Shown here: one piece after another, positions 1 through 8,496 of the stretch | How the letters are laid out: each line of letters starts with the position of its first letter | Numbering within the stretch: position 1 is the first letter of the stretch | Assembly: GCA_964605145.1 (NCBI GenBank) | Contig: CAZSBG010000009.1 | Coordinates: 1 to 64,000 of the forward strand | DNA: 64,000 nt | From: CAZSBG01 sp964605145 | Lineage (GTDB): Bacteria > Zhuqueibacterota > Zhuqueibacteria > Thermofontimicrobiales > Thermofontimicrobiaceae | Direction: 5' to 3' | Notes under the pieces: model-generated | What the model was told of the DNA's origin: nothing | Database searches by the model: none | Seen by the model: the letters and a program-made list of their open reading frames with translations, nothing else | Program-made: the position numbers and the translations under genes

Positions 1-42
1 CTTGCCTTGGCATAGATTAAATGATTCGGCTACCATTAATTA

Positions 43-1614
43 TTGAGTGGATACATTTTTATTGTTTTAGTATCAGTGTGTGTTTTTTCTTATCGACATT
101 TTGCTTATGAGAAGATAAATTTTTTTAATACAAAAAATAAGTTGAAATATGCCATTCCTCAGAATCCATTTTCATTAGACCCTGCAGTTGCTAATGACCT
201 GATTTATAACCAAATAGTATTCAATATTTTTGAAACGCTCATTCGATATGATTGGAATTTAAAAAAATATATTCCTGTCTTGGCTACATCCTGGATAAAC
301 AGTCCTGATAATTTGATTTGGATTTTTCATCTCAGAGCCGGTGTTACATTTCACGATGGTAGCCCCTTAGCTGCTAATGCTGTAAAAACTTCCTTTGAAA
401 GACAACTATTCAATAGCAGTAAATTCTATAAAGAGGACTCAACAGATACTTATGGCAGATTTGCCTTGAAAATGATCCAGGAAATTAATGTCGTTGATAG
501 CTTAACTGTTCAATTCAAACTAAAGTCTCCATCAAGTCATTTCTTGGACAATGTTGCCTGTCCATATTTTTCAGCCATTTTGAGCCCAAAAGCGCTATCA
601 AGATTAGATGTGCGATTTGGTGATAGCCCGGTGGGTACCGGCCCATTCAAATTTAAAAGTTGGAAAAAAGATGAGCAAATTATTTTAGAGAAGTATTATG
701 ATTATTGGAATGCACCTCCGAAAATAAATCAGGTCAGTTATAAAATTATCCCGGATTTGAATGACAGGATTATGGGATTAAAACAAGGTAAGCTAGATAT
801 TATTACAGGATTAAGTGCTTCGAGCGCGAATAATTTGTATTATGACTCTGAAATCAATGTTATTACTCAACCAATTCCCGCAACTGTTTTTTTAGGATTT
901 AATTGTCATGCTCAACCATTTGATGACATAAGAATCAGACAAGCTATTTGTTCTGCACTTGATATTCATTCCATGGTGTCATCACTTAGCCGGGGGTTTG
1001 CCAGCGTCGCGCAAGGCCCTCTCCCTCCAACCGTTTTTGGATTTGAACCATCAATTAAACAATCATCTTACAATATAGAAAAGGCAATCGAGTTGATAAA
1101 AGATGCCGGTTATCCAAAAAACATCAAAGCGAAATTGAGTTATTTTGTACAAACTGACACGCTGCGGGCTAATCCGATCGCTCAATATATTAAGAGTCAG
1201 CTTAAAAAAATTGGCGTTCACGTGGAAATACAACCTTATAATAATTGGTCGCATTACAGGGAAGAAATTCTATTAAAGGGAAAAACTGATCTGTTTTTGG
1301 ATGGATGGCCTGTTTTTACAGCGTTTGCTGATAACTTTTTACAGGTTTTATTTTATTCCAAATCCAAGTATAATTTTTTTAATTATTCAAATCCTGATGT
1401 TGATAAATTATTATATCAAGCTCGTTACACACTTTCTAAGCAGACTCGCAAACAAGTGTATGACAAAGTGCAACACATTATTGTTGATAAGGTTCCGGCT
1501 GTTTTTTTAAGCCATCCAACAATGGGCTTTGCTGTGCGCAACCACGTTAAAAATTTTGAAACTGATCCTTCTATGGTCGTATGGCTAAAAAGTGTTGAAT
1601 TGGAAAAACAATAA
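43..1614 (+). CDS. Family 5 extracytoplasmic solute-binding protein (peptide/nickel ABC type)
   Basis: This 523-residue protein has the layout of SBP_bac_5 proteins, which capture oligopeptides or similar ligands outside the membrane for an ABC importer. The N-terminal segment (residues 4-16) is hydrophobic and serves as a signal peptide or anchor. Family signatures are visible: a SLDPA stretch near residue 43, an FHLRAGVTFHDGSPL block near residue 95, and VGTGPFKF near 200. The only in-frame start after the upstream stop is TTG at 43, with no clear ribosome-binding site, so the N-terminus may be slightly wrong. No permease or ATPase genes follow, so the partner transporter lies elsewhere or the protein acts as an orphan sensor partner of the kinase downstream. 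Family is confident; ligand is unknown. Confidence 0.85.
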   Translation: MSGYIFIVLVSVCVFSYRHFAYEKINFFNTKNKLKYAIPQNPFSLDPAVANDLIYNQIVFNIFETLIRYDWNLKKYIPVLATSWINSPDNLIWIFHLRAGVTFHDGSPLAANAVKTSFERQLFNSSKFYKEDSTDTYGRFALKMIQEINVVDSLTVQFKLKSPSSHFLDNVACPYFSAILSPKALSRLDVRFGDSPVGTGPFKFKSWKKDEQIILEKYYDYWNAPPKINQVSYKIIPDLNDRIMGLKQGKLDIITGLSASSANNLYYDSEINVITQPIPATVFLGFNCHAQPFDDIRIRQAICSALDIHSMVSSLSRGFASVAQGPLPPTVFGFEPSIKQSSYNIEKAIELIKDAGYPKNIKAKLSYFVQTDTLRANPIAQYIKSQLKKIGVHVEIQPYNNWSHYREEILLKGKTDLFLDGWPVFTAFADNFLQVLFYSKSKYNFFNYSNPDVDKLLYQARYTLSKQTRKQVYDKVQHIIVDKVPAVFLSHPTMGFAVRNHVKNFETDPSMVVWLKSVELEKQ

Positions 1615-1965
1615 CTTAGCAAAAATAAAATTATTTATCTGTTTGGATTTCGGTTACTTTCATGATTCTGTTCAAAAAAAAGAAGGTCTACTTTGCACTA
1701 ATTCTTGCTTTTGAGACACCCCAGCAACTGGCGGTGTTAGTCATTTAAAGGCGGCTAATACAGTCATTTCGGGTCTCTGGCAACGAAGGACAGAATTCTA
1801 CGAATTCATATTTTTAATTTAATGAAATGTTTGTAATTCAGTGAATTATTACATTTGATTTTAATTGAGAAAAATGAACGCTGGAAGGTTTTTCAAGTTT
1901 CTTGAAAGCAGAGTGCATGATTATTCCTTTTTGGTGTGTATTTATAGTATAACGTTAAGGTAGCT
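1615..1965. other. Intergenic region with a possible structured RNA
   Basis: No gene is visible in this 351-bp gap. Its middle part (about 1713-1777) can fold into a three-helix junction, described as a separate entry. The rest is AT-rich and should contain the promoter of the kinase gene at 1966. I could not identify a convincing -24/-12 or -35/-10 pair. Confidence 0.4.
1713..1777 (+). ncRNA. Candidate structured RNA element (three-way junction)
   Basis: GAGACACCC at 1713-1721 can pair with GGGTCTC at 1771-1777 with one bulged A. Inside this closing stem, CCAG-CAA-CTGG (1721-1731) forms a short hairpin, and TGTTAG (1735-1740) can pair with CTAATACA (1755-1762) with a bulge. The result resembles a multibranch leader RNA ahead of the two-component operon. 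It matches no riboswitch consensus I know, and the folding is by eye only. Confidence 0.2.
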
Positions 1966-3402
1966 ATGGGACTAATAAGCCGGTATCATCATTTTAATCT
2001 ACGTACGAAGTTTTCTCTGGTTATGATTGTTTTAGTTGTAGTTATAGTTGTGCTTATTCTTTTTATAATTTATCACCAGGAGAGAAACGTTATTTTACAA
2101 CAGGTTGAACAACGAGCATCAGACATCGCTGTTGTATTAGCTTTCAATAGTGTGCAGGCTACAATTCTTGATGATTATTTAGTATTGCAAAATTTAGTTG
2201 ATAGTATCAGTGAAAGAGATGGCGTTATTGAAGCGATGGTTTTGAATGATCAGGGGATTGTTCTTGTTCATAATCATACCGGCGAAAGAGGGAAAAAATA
2301 CCTGGATCACAATAGCAAGCTGGCTGTTGCTTCATTGTCTCCCTTAACTTCTCGCTTCGATTATCAACAAAAAAGAATTTTGGATGTGGCAATCCCTGTG
2401 ATGGTTGCATCAGAAAAAAGAGCTACAGCCAGAATTTTTTTTTCACTTGAGAAAGCGTATGCATCAGTTCGAAATATGGCCATTAAAATTTTAATAATCG
2501 GAGCAATTAGCATTATTGTTAGTGTTTTATTATCTTCCATTATTGCAAAAATTGTAACGAAACCAATACAGGAACTATCTGAAGCTATTAATAAAATCAG
2601 TCGAGGGTACAGAGATATACAACTGGAAATTCGTTCCCACGATGAGACAGGTAAATTGGCTATAGTATTTAATGAAATGGTTAAAGAAATTCTGTGCCTT
2701 GAAGAAAATATACGTCGTTCAGAAAGATTAGCTGCTATAGGACTGGCAGCGGCTTCTCTGGCACATAAAATAAAAACACCCATTACATCTATTCGAACGT
2801 TTGCAGAAATGCTTCCCGGGCGTTATGTTAACGGAAAGTTCAGAAAAACGTTTCAATATCATGTACTTTTACAAGTTAATTATCTCGATCATATTATGAC
2901 TGAACTCTCGAATTTTTCAAAAGAGCGAAAGTTTTCCCTTTCGCGGATCAATGTTAATGAAATCATATCATATATTTGTTTGATTTTGGAAAAAAGAGTC
3001 GAGAAAACTTATATTTCGATTACTTCAGAAGTTCAAGATGTCCCTTTAATTTGGGCAGACAAGGAGCAATTAACAGAAGCGTTTCTAATTATCGGAGAAA
3101 ATGCGATTGAGGCAATGTCAGAGAGAGGTCAGCTATCAATACGTACACAATCTCAAATGGCCCAGAGTGGGAGTTCAGATGAAAATGTTAAGATTATTTT
3201 TACTGATTCAGGAAAAGGGATCGCTGCCGATTTCCAGAAAAAAATATTTGAGCCATTTTACAGTACAAAGACTAAAGGTATGGGGTTGGGCTTGGCTATT
3301 TGTGCTAATATAATAGAAAAACATTATGGCAGCATTCAAGTACAAAGTGAAGTGAACCAGGGAACTATTTTTGAAATTCTTCTGCCTGTTCGGAGTCGTT
3401 AG
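1966..3402 (+). CDS. Membrane sensor histidine kinase (HAMP, HisKA, HATPase)
   Basis: This 478-residue kinase has one transmembrane helix at about residues 18-36, an extracytoplasmic sensor region to about 170, and a second helix at about 172-196. A HAMP linker and a coiled dimerisation region follow. The phospho-acceptor histidine is H267 in the SLAHKIKTPITSIRTF box. The C-terminal ATPase domain shows the N box (IGENAIEAM), a DSGKGI G1 box and a GLGLAI G2 box. It is 12 bp upstream of an NtrC-type regulator, so the two form a cognate pair in one operon. H-box and kinase layout are of the NtrB/AtoS/ZraS class. The signal sensed is unknown; the adjacent solute-binding protein is a possible partner by position only. 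Confidence 0.93.
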   Translation: MGLISRYHHFNLRTKFSLVMIVLVVVIVVLILFIIYHQERNVILQQVEQRASDIAVVLAFNSVQATILDDYLVLQNLVDSISERDGVIEAMVLNDQGIVLVHNHTGERGKKYLDHNSKLAVASLSPLTSRFDYQQKRILDVAIPVMVASEKRATARIFFSLEKAYASVRNMAIKILIIGAISIIVSVLLSSIIAKIVTKPIQELSEAINKISRGYRDIQLEIRSHDETGKLAIVFNEMVKEILCLEENIRRSERLAAIGLAAASLAHKIKTPITSIRTFAEMLPGRYVNGKFRKTFQYHVLLQVNYLDHIMTELSNFSKERKFSLSRINVNEIISYICLILEKRVEKTYISITSEVQDVPLIWADKEQLTEAFLIIGENAIEAMSERGQLSIRTQSQMAQSGSSDENVKIIFTDSGKGIAADFQKKIFEPFYSTKTKGMGLGLAICANIIEKHYGSIQVQSEVNQGTIFEILLPVRSR

Positions 3403-3414
3403 AAAGGTTTTGAG

Positions 3415-4767
3415 ATGAAAAGAACCGTTTTGATTGTCGATGATGATTTAAGTATCAGGGAATCTTTAAAACTCTTATTAGAAGAAAGCTACAACACTGT
3501 TGCGGTCGCCAGCGGTGAGGAAGCTCTCGGCAAGCTTGACCAGATTAATGTTGATGCCCTTTTTCTGGATGTAAAAATGGATGGAATGGATGGTTTGGAA
3601 ACCTTAAAAAGGATACGTGAACGTCATGAATATTTGGTTGTAATCATGCTGACTGTTCTCGAAGACATAAAAACGGCAATTTCGGCAATTAAGCTTGGGG
3701 CGAACGATTATCTTCGCAAGCCTTATGAAAAAGATGAACTTTTATTAACACTTGAGAAAAATCTGTTAATAAAAAATGGCCATCGGGAGATGCAGTATCT
3801 CCGGTCTGAGTTGGATAGAATTTATCAATCAAAGATAATTCTCGGTCATTCCTTAGCCATGAAAAAAGTGTTTAAACTTATAGATAAGGCAGCTATGGGT
3901 AATACAACAGTTGTTATTACCGGAGAAACAGGAACCGGGAAAGAACTTGTTGCGATTGAATTACATAAAAGTAGTCCTCGCCGGGACATGCCATTTGTCG
4001 TGGTGAACTGTGCTGCTATTCCAAAAGAATTGATGGAAAGCACGCTTTTTGGGCACGAAAGAGGGGCATTTACAGGCGCTCATAAACAAAAATTAGGAAA
4101 GATAGAAATAGCAGGGGGAGGTATCGTTTTCTTTGATGAAATTGGCAGCTTGCCCTATGAACTTCAAGGGAAACTACTGCGCGTTCTCCAGGAAAAATCA
4201 TTCGAACGTGTTGGCGGAACTGTAACTATTCCAACCAACGCCCGATTCTTTTTTGCCACAAACGATGATTTGAAAGAAAAAATTAAAAACGGTAAATTTC
4301 GGCAAGACCTGTACTATCGAATTAACGTTTTCCCCATCCACTTACCACCATTGCGTGAAAGAAAAGATGATATTAAAATTCTTGTAAAACACTTCATAAA
4401 AAAATTTAGCAAAGAGCAGGGGAAAAATATCCAAAATGTTTCTGCTGATGCTATGAAGTGCCTTATCCATTATCCCTGGAATGGGAATGTGAGGCAACTG
4501 GAAAATGAGATAGAGAAGGTTGTGACAATGGCGAATTACGACTTGGCTATTGTCACTCCTGAACTGCTTTCTGAAGATATTCAGTTGAAAGAGGACAAAC
4601 GTGAAACAGAAAGCACTGGTCGGTTAAATGATGCTTTGGATGCGCTTGAAAGAAAAATGATCCGTGATGCATTAGAAAAATCTAATGGGAATAAGACAAA
4701 AGCAGCTGAATACTTGGGTATTAGTCGCAGGGGATTTCATAAAAAACTGATTCGTTTAAATATTTAG
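3415..4767 (+). CDS. NtrC-family sigma-54-dependent response regulator
   Basis: This 450-residue regulator has three domains. The receiver (residues 1-120) has phospho-acceptor D52 in ALFLDVKMDG. The AAA+ domain has Walker A GETGTGKE, the sigma-54 contact loop GAFTGA, and a Walker B near FFDEIGS. A C-terminal Fis-type helix-turn-helix ends the protein (NGNKTKAAEYLGISRRG). These features mean it is activated by phosphorylation from the kinase directly upstream and then remodels sigma-54 RNA polymerase at distant enhancer sites. The SD sequence AAAGG lies just before the ATG. Its target genes are not shown by the sequence; neighbouring loci are plausible. Confidence 0.95.
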   Translation: MKRTVLIVDDDLSIRESLKLLLEESYNTVAVASGEEALGKLDQINVDALFLDVKMDGMDGLETLKRIRERHEYLVVIMLTVLEDIKTAISAIKLGANDYLRKPYEKDELLLTLEKNLLIKNGHREMQYLRSELDRIYQSKIILGHSLAMKKVFKLIDKAAMGNTTVVITGETGTGKELVAIELHKSSPRRDMPFVVVNCAAIPKELMESTLFGHERGAFTGAHKQKLGKIEIAGGGIVFFDEIGSLPYELQGKLLRVLQEKSFERVGGTVTIPTNARFFFATNDDLKEKIKNGKFRQDLYYRINVFPIHLPPLRERKDDIKILVKHFIKKFSKEQGKNIQNVSADAMKCLIHYPWNGNVRQLENEIEKVVTMANYDLAIVTPELLSEDIQLKEDKRETESTGRLNDALDALERKMIRDALEKSNGNKTKAAEYLGISRRGFHKKLIRLNI

Positions 4768-5116
4768 TATATAAGTCTGGCGTTCTATTTTTCTACATGT
4801 TCTATTGATTCTCTTTCACTCGAATTGAATAGCACGCTTTCAGCTTATCGAAACGATTTCTCGGTAATTACAAACATTTTTTTCTCAATGTGACATTATA
4901 CAAACTAATTCACAATACTTAAATTATATCGCCAGGCATAAAATACTTACACCCATACAACCAATGACGAATGATTTAGGTTTCTCGAATTGCAACATCG
5001 ATCTATTAACAAAATCATACGATAATACTTATCTTTACTTTCACGACACTAAAACGAAGGCAATCAAAACTCGTTTCAAAAATGATCACTTTAATTTTTA
5101 ATTCAACAAGCAGGAT
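4768..5116. other. Intergenic DNA, possible upstream decay of channel gene
   Basis: No intact gene is seen. A stretch translating as NIDLLTKSYDNTYLYFHD and ending at a stop codon near 5100 precedes the channel remnant. It may be the decayed 5' part of that gene. Confidence 0.3.
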
Positions 5117-5373
5117 TTGATTGAAGATATCATTTCTTCCATCGGAACAGACGAATTAATGGAAAAATTAAAGCGAAAACCAAAATCCAGATATACCTGG
5201 GACTTTTTTTGGTACTGTTTCTATTTTTCTTTTTCCACTTTTACGACGATAGGAATCGGTGATTGGTATCCTGCCTGTAAGTTGATACAGCGCTTGTTAT
5301 GATCGACGGAGCTCTCGGATGGTTGTGTTTGGGATTGTTCGTTACAACCTACGCCAATATTCTTTTAAGATGA
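5117..5373 (+). pseudogene. Frameshifted remnant of a two-TM potassium-channel protein
   Basis: The first frame gives a pore helix and selectivity-filter-like segment (FSFSTFTTIGIGDWYP) and then stops at about 5300. The sequence resumes in another frame as MIDGALGWLCLGLFVTTYAN and stops at 5371-5373. Together they match the pore and following membrane helix of Ion_trans_2 proteins. The break lies within about 15 bases near 5283-5297, and no plausible intact N-terminus is present upstream. I read this as a dead gene; a sequencing error would repair the join but would not restore the start. Confidence 0.7.
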
Positions 5374-5501
5374 TAAAAACGCAACTGAAAAAAAGTAAAG
5401 ATAACGATGCAAAGAATGGTATGTTGTTTTGAGAATTTTGCAGCATATAATTGACTAAAAATATTGAAATCACTGCGGCTCATTATTAAGAAGGACAACG
5501 T

Positions 5502-6296
5502 ATGTCATTAGGAATTGCTATCCTCACAGAAGAAGGGACTGTCTTGGCAACAGAAAGCATGGGAACTTTGCTGACCACCCGGCATCAGGAAATTGAATCT
5601 AAATGCACTGAATGTGGTTACGACGGCAAACCAAATATTTCCTGTGTAAAATGTAACAAGGTATTTGGACCGGTGCCCACTTTCTCTCTTCAATCACCTG
5701 TTTCTCACACGTTTTACTGTCAAAAGCTTTTTCAAATCAATGATCAGGTTGGTGTCATTACTATCGGTCACACAAAAATTAATGGATTAAGGATTCAACA
5801 TCTTATTTATCAATTTATCAACTGGCTGCAACAAAATAATAACTTCAATGAATACTGTAAGAATATGGTTCAATATTGGCAGGAGTATTGTTCCGATCAG
5901 AACCTTTTAGAAAATCATAACGGGAAAACAGAGTTAATTTTTGCAGGAACCGGGACAACGGAAATGATTAACCAGTATGCAATAGTTGTAGTCCATGAAA
6001 ATGGAGAATTGAAGCTAAAGTCCCCGATTGAATTTGGTGTGGCCATGGCCGGTGCTCATGATGTCATCGATAAAATGTTCGGCGATGATGGCGTGAAACA
6101 GTACCCGGTCAAAGAGTTCCCACTTCAGGATGCGGTTGAATTTGCCAAATTTTTAATTCAAACACAAATTGGTGTGGATAAATACATCTGTCGTATTCCT
6201 CGGGTTGGCGGTGAGTTAGATATTGCTGTAATTCATCCGACGTATGGTTTTAAATGGGTTCAGCAGAAGAAACTGCAACAAATACTGGAATCATAA
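5502..6296 (+). CDS. Proteasome-like Ntn-hydrolase-fold protein with zinc-ribbon insertion
   Basis: This 264-residue protein begins MSLGIAILTEEGTVLATES, which resembles the first two strands of proteasome beta and HslV-type subunits. In those, a residue exposed after Met removal is the nucleophile; here it would be Ser2. The C-terminal half (PLQDAVEFAKFLIQTQIGVD, then VGGELDIAVI) also fits bacterial proteasome-like proteins. A four-cysteine element (C34, C37, C48, C51; spacing C-X2-C-X10-C-X2-C) is inserted after the second strand and looks like a zinc ribbon. The SD AAGGA is seven bases before the ATG. No partner ATPase is nearby. Fold assignment is by pattern and moderate; activity is unproven. 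Confidence 0.6.
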   Translation: MSLGIAILTEEGTVLATESMGTLLTTRHQEIESKCTECGYDGKPNISCVKCNKVFGPVPTFSLQSPVSHTFYCQKLFQINDQVGVITIGHTKINGLRIQHLIYQFINWLQQNNNFNEYCKNMVQYWQEYCSDQNLLENHNGKTELIFAGTGTTEMINQYAIVVVHENGELKLKSPIEFGVAMAGAHDVIDKMFGDDGVKQYPVKEFPLQDAVEFAKFLIQTQIGVDKYICRIPRVGGELDIAVIHPTYGFKWVQQKKLQQILES

Positions 6297-6957
6297 TTCG
6301 TGATATAAACTGTGAACGGTGTTCTATTTACTGTGAACCATGTAGACGGTTTGGCCAATAAATAAGATTTTTCCCTTTTCGTGGATATACATTACAGGCA
6401 TTTACAACAAAGCAAGCACATATCTAATCGCTTCCGGCAAAATGTTCTGATAAGATATTGTTTTTATATAATAAGACTATGATACACTATATTGTTTCAT
6501 GAGCGAATCCCACTTATAAACCTTCCAAAAACGTCTTGTGTTAAAAAAGTTTAGGGAATATTGTTCTCAACTGACATATTTCTGTTTGGTAAGATTAGTC
6601 TGCAAAATCATTCCAATTAAATCATCATAAACAATAAAAATAATCAATTAGCTAATGCTTAGATATTTTGCATTATTTTTGATTGAATGGCATAACATTT
6701 GTTTGAAATCTAACGAAAAAGCAATTTTACAACATATATGTTTGATGATGTTTATTTCATGCAATAAATTTTCACATAAATTGACTTTAATTTCCAAGAA
6801 GTTATTTTTTTATACTATCGAAAAGAAAAATTTCAGTCAAATTGCTGCAAATATTTTTTTTCGGAATTTGCCAAATCAGATACTTACCCCCAATTGGTCG
6901 ATAATTAAAAAACTCAATTATTATTAAAAAGTTATTTAATTATTTCGCAGGAATAAG
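6297..6957. other. AT-rich intergenic region
   Basis: This gap of about 660 bp shows no convincing gene. A 90-codon open frame at 6655-6927 has low-complexity composition and no ribosome-binding site. A short direct repeat, ACTGTGAAC, occurs twice near 6314-6345. One weak sigma-54-like site is listed separately. Confidence 0.5.
6688..6703 (+). promoter_or_regulatory. Weak sigma-54-like -24/-12 site
   Basis: TGGCATAACATTTGTT has GG and G separated by the ten bases expected for a sigma-54 promoter. It matches the TGGCA half well but has TTTGT instead of TTGC. It lies about 265 bp before the regulator gene at 6967. AT-rich DNA makes chance matches likely. Confidence 0.2.
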
Positions 6958-6966
6958 GTGCATTTT

Positions 6967-8073
6967 ATGAAAGAATACTTGTTAAACGAAATCGCTATCA
7001 GGATTAACAAGCTTTCAGCAGAAACGTGGGGGCACGAAAAGGCAATTATGTTAATTGGAAACCACCCAACGCTTTTTGAGACGCTGCAGAAGCTTGTGCG
7101 ATTTGCTCGGTCAGATCAATCGATATTAGTTACAGGTGAGAGCGGCGTTGGGAAAGAAATATTTGCAAGGTCGCTGTATCTGTTCAGTAAACGAAAGGGA
7201 CGCCCTTTTATTAGCGTGAATTGTGCTCAATACCAGGAGCCGAATCTGTTAACAAGCGAACTTTTTGGTCACAAAAAAGGTAGTTTCACAGGTGCTCACG
7301 AAAACCGTAAGGGCATTTTCAAAGAATATGATTCCGGTGTGATATTCCTGGATGAAATTGGAGAATTATCTTTAAGTGCCCAGGGAATGTTGTTGAGAGT
7401 ACTTTCAGAAGGTGAGATTAAACCGTTGGGAGGGCATCATTCCTTATCAGTGGATACGCAGATTATTGCCGCAACAAACCGAAACCTGAAATCCATGATT
7501 GAGGCAGGCGAATTCAGGGAAGATCTCTTTTACCGTCTCTGCCAGTTACGACTCGATATTCCACCACTGAGAGAACGGGGGAAAGATTGGAAGTTATTGC
7601 TAAATTTCTACCTCACAATATTAAATGAAAAATATGAACGAACCAAGCGATTTTCAGAAGATTCATTGAGAGCTTTGGAAAACTATCACTGGCCGGGTAA
7701 TGTCAGAGAATTAAAAAGCATTCTAAATACAGGATTTTTTGTAAGCGATGGCAAACCAATTATTAGAGCCAGGGACTTTATTTGTGAACTGCAGTCGAAT
7801 GGACAAAGAAAAAGTCTGAAAGAAGATATATTAAACTACTATATAGAAATGCAGGAAGGTGGCTATTGTTTTTGGGAAACTGTGCAAAAACCTTATTTAG
7901 ACCGCGATTTAAATCGCTCACAGGTAAAAATGATTATAAGCCAGGGACTGCGTGATTCAGGAGGCAGTTATAAACGTTTGTTAACAATTTTCAATATTCC
8001 GGATAATCAATATTTGAAATTTATGGATTTTCTAAGGCATCATCGGTTGAAACCGCAGAATGGATCGTTTTGA
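6967..8073 (+). CDS. Sigma-54 activator without receiver domain
   Basis: From the ATG at 6967 this is a 368-residue protein made almost wholly of a sigma-54 AAA+ domain. It has Walker A GESGVGKE, the contact loop GSFTGA (a tolerated variant of GAFTGA), Walker B VIFLDEIGE, and an R-finger region near FYRLCQLRLDIPPLRERG. There is no N-terminal receiver, GAF or PAS domain, so activity is probably set by expression or a partner. The C-terminal 90 residues lack a clear Fis helix-turn-helix. A GTG at 6958 is an alternative start; the AAGG eight bases before the ATG favours 6967. It sits directly upstream of the RiPP locus and is a candidate regulator of it. Confidence 0.88.
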   Translation: MKEYLLNEIAIRINKLSAETWGHEKAIMLIGNHPTLFETLQKLVRFARSDQSILVTGESGVGKEIFARSLYLFSKRKGRPFISVNCAQYQEPNLLTSELFGHKKGSFTGAHENRKGIFKEYDSGVIFLDEIGELSLSAQGMLLRVLSEGEIKPLGGHHSLSVDTQIIAATNRNLKSMIEAGEFREDLFYRLCQLRLDIPPLRERGKDWKLLLNFYLTILNEKYERTKRFSEDSLRALENYHWPGNVRELKSILNTGFFVSDGKPIIRARDFICELQSNGQRKSLKEDILNYYIEMQEGGYCFWETVQKPYLDRDLNRSQVKMIISQGLRDSGGSYKRLLTIFNIPDNQYLKFMDFLRHHRLKPQNGSF

Positions 8074-8130
8074 GAAAAATTCGATTAAATTCATTATTTT
8101 ATTCATATCCTTGTTTATAGAAAATAAAAT

Positions 8131-8366
8131 GAGAAAGTATAAACTATATTCATAATTTATCTACGAGAATAGAGAGCCGAAAAAAGCTTGAGGAATTTTT
8201 GGCAAATCGTTCTTCTAAAGATGAAAACTTCCGGCTACAATTGTTAAATGATGCAAAAAAAGTTATTGAATTGGAGTTTGGGGTAAATATTCCAGAATTA
8301 ATTCAAGTTAGCATAATTGAGGAAAATGAATATAATGTCTGTTTTGTTATACCGTTGAAAGTTTGA
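8131..8366 (+). pseudogene. Decayed NHLP-type RiPP leader without start or core
   Basis: The frame ending at TGA 8364-8366 encodes a sequence typical of nitrile-hydratase-like leader peptides: SRKKLEEFLANRSSKDENF, then LLNDAKKVIELEFGVNIPE, then an acidic stretch and FVIPLKV. These align by eye with the leader of the precursor at 24496-24798, including the EFGVNIP and FVIP positions. No ATG, GTG or TTG lies between the upstream in-frame stop (TGA ending at 8130) and the conserved region. The frame also ends before the double-Gly and core would appear. It is best read as the relic of a precursor gene. Confidence 0.65.
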
Positions 8367-8496
8367 ATTATGGCTTAACATCAAATGGTTAAAAATTAAA
8401 GTATCATTTTGACTAATAAATTATGAAGCTCATGTTCGTATAAAAATCAAATAATTTTAGTAATATGAATGTAAAAAAAAAGTGAGGCATAAGTTA

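Noticed and set aside
6655..6927. A 90-codon frame between the proteasome-like gene and the sigma-54 activator
   Set aside because: Low-complexity Lys/Asn/Ile/Phe-rich sequence, no SD, no recognisable motif; typical chance frame in AT-rich DNA.
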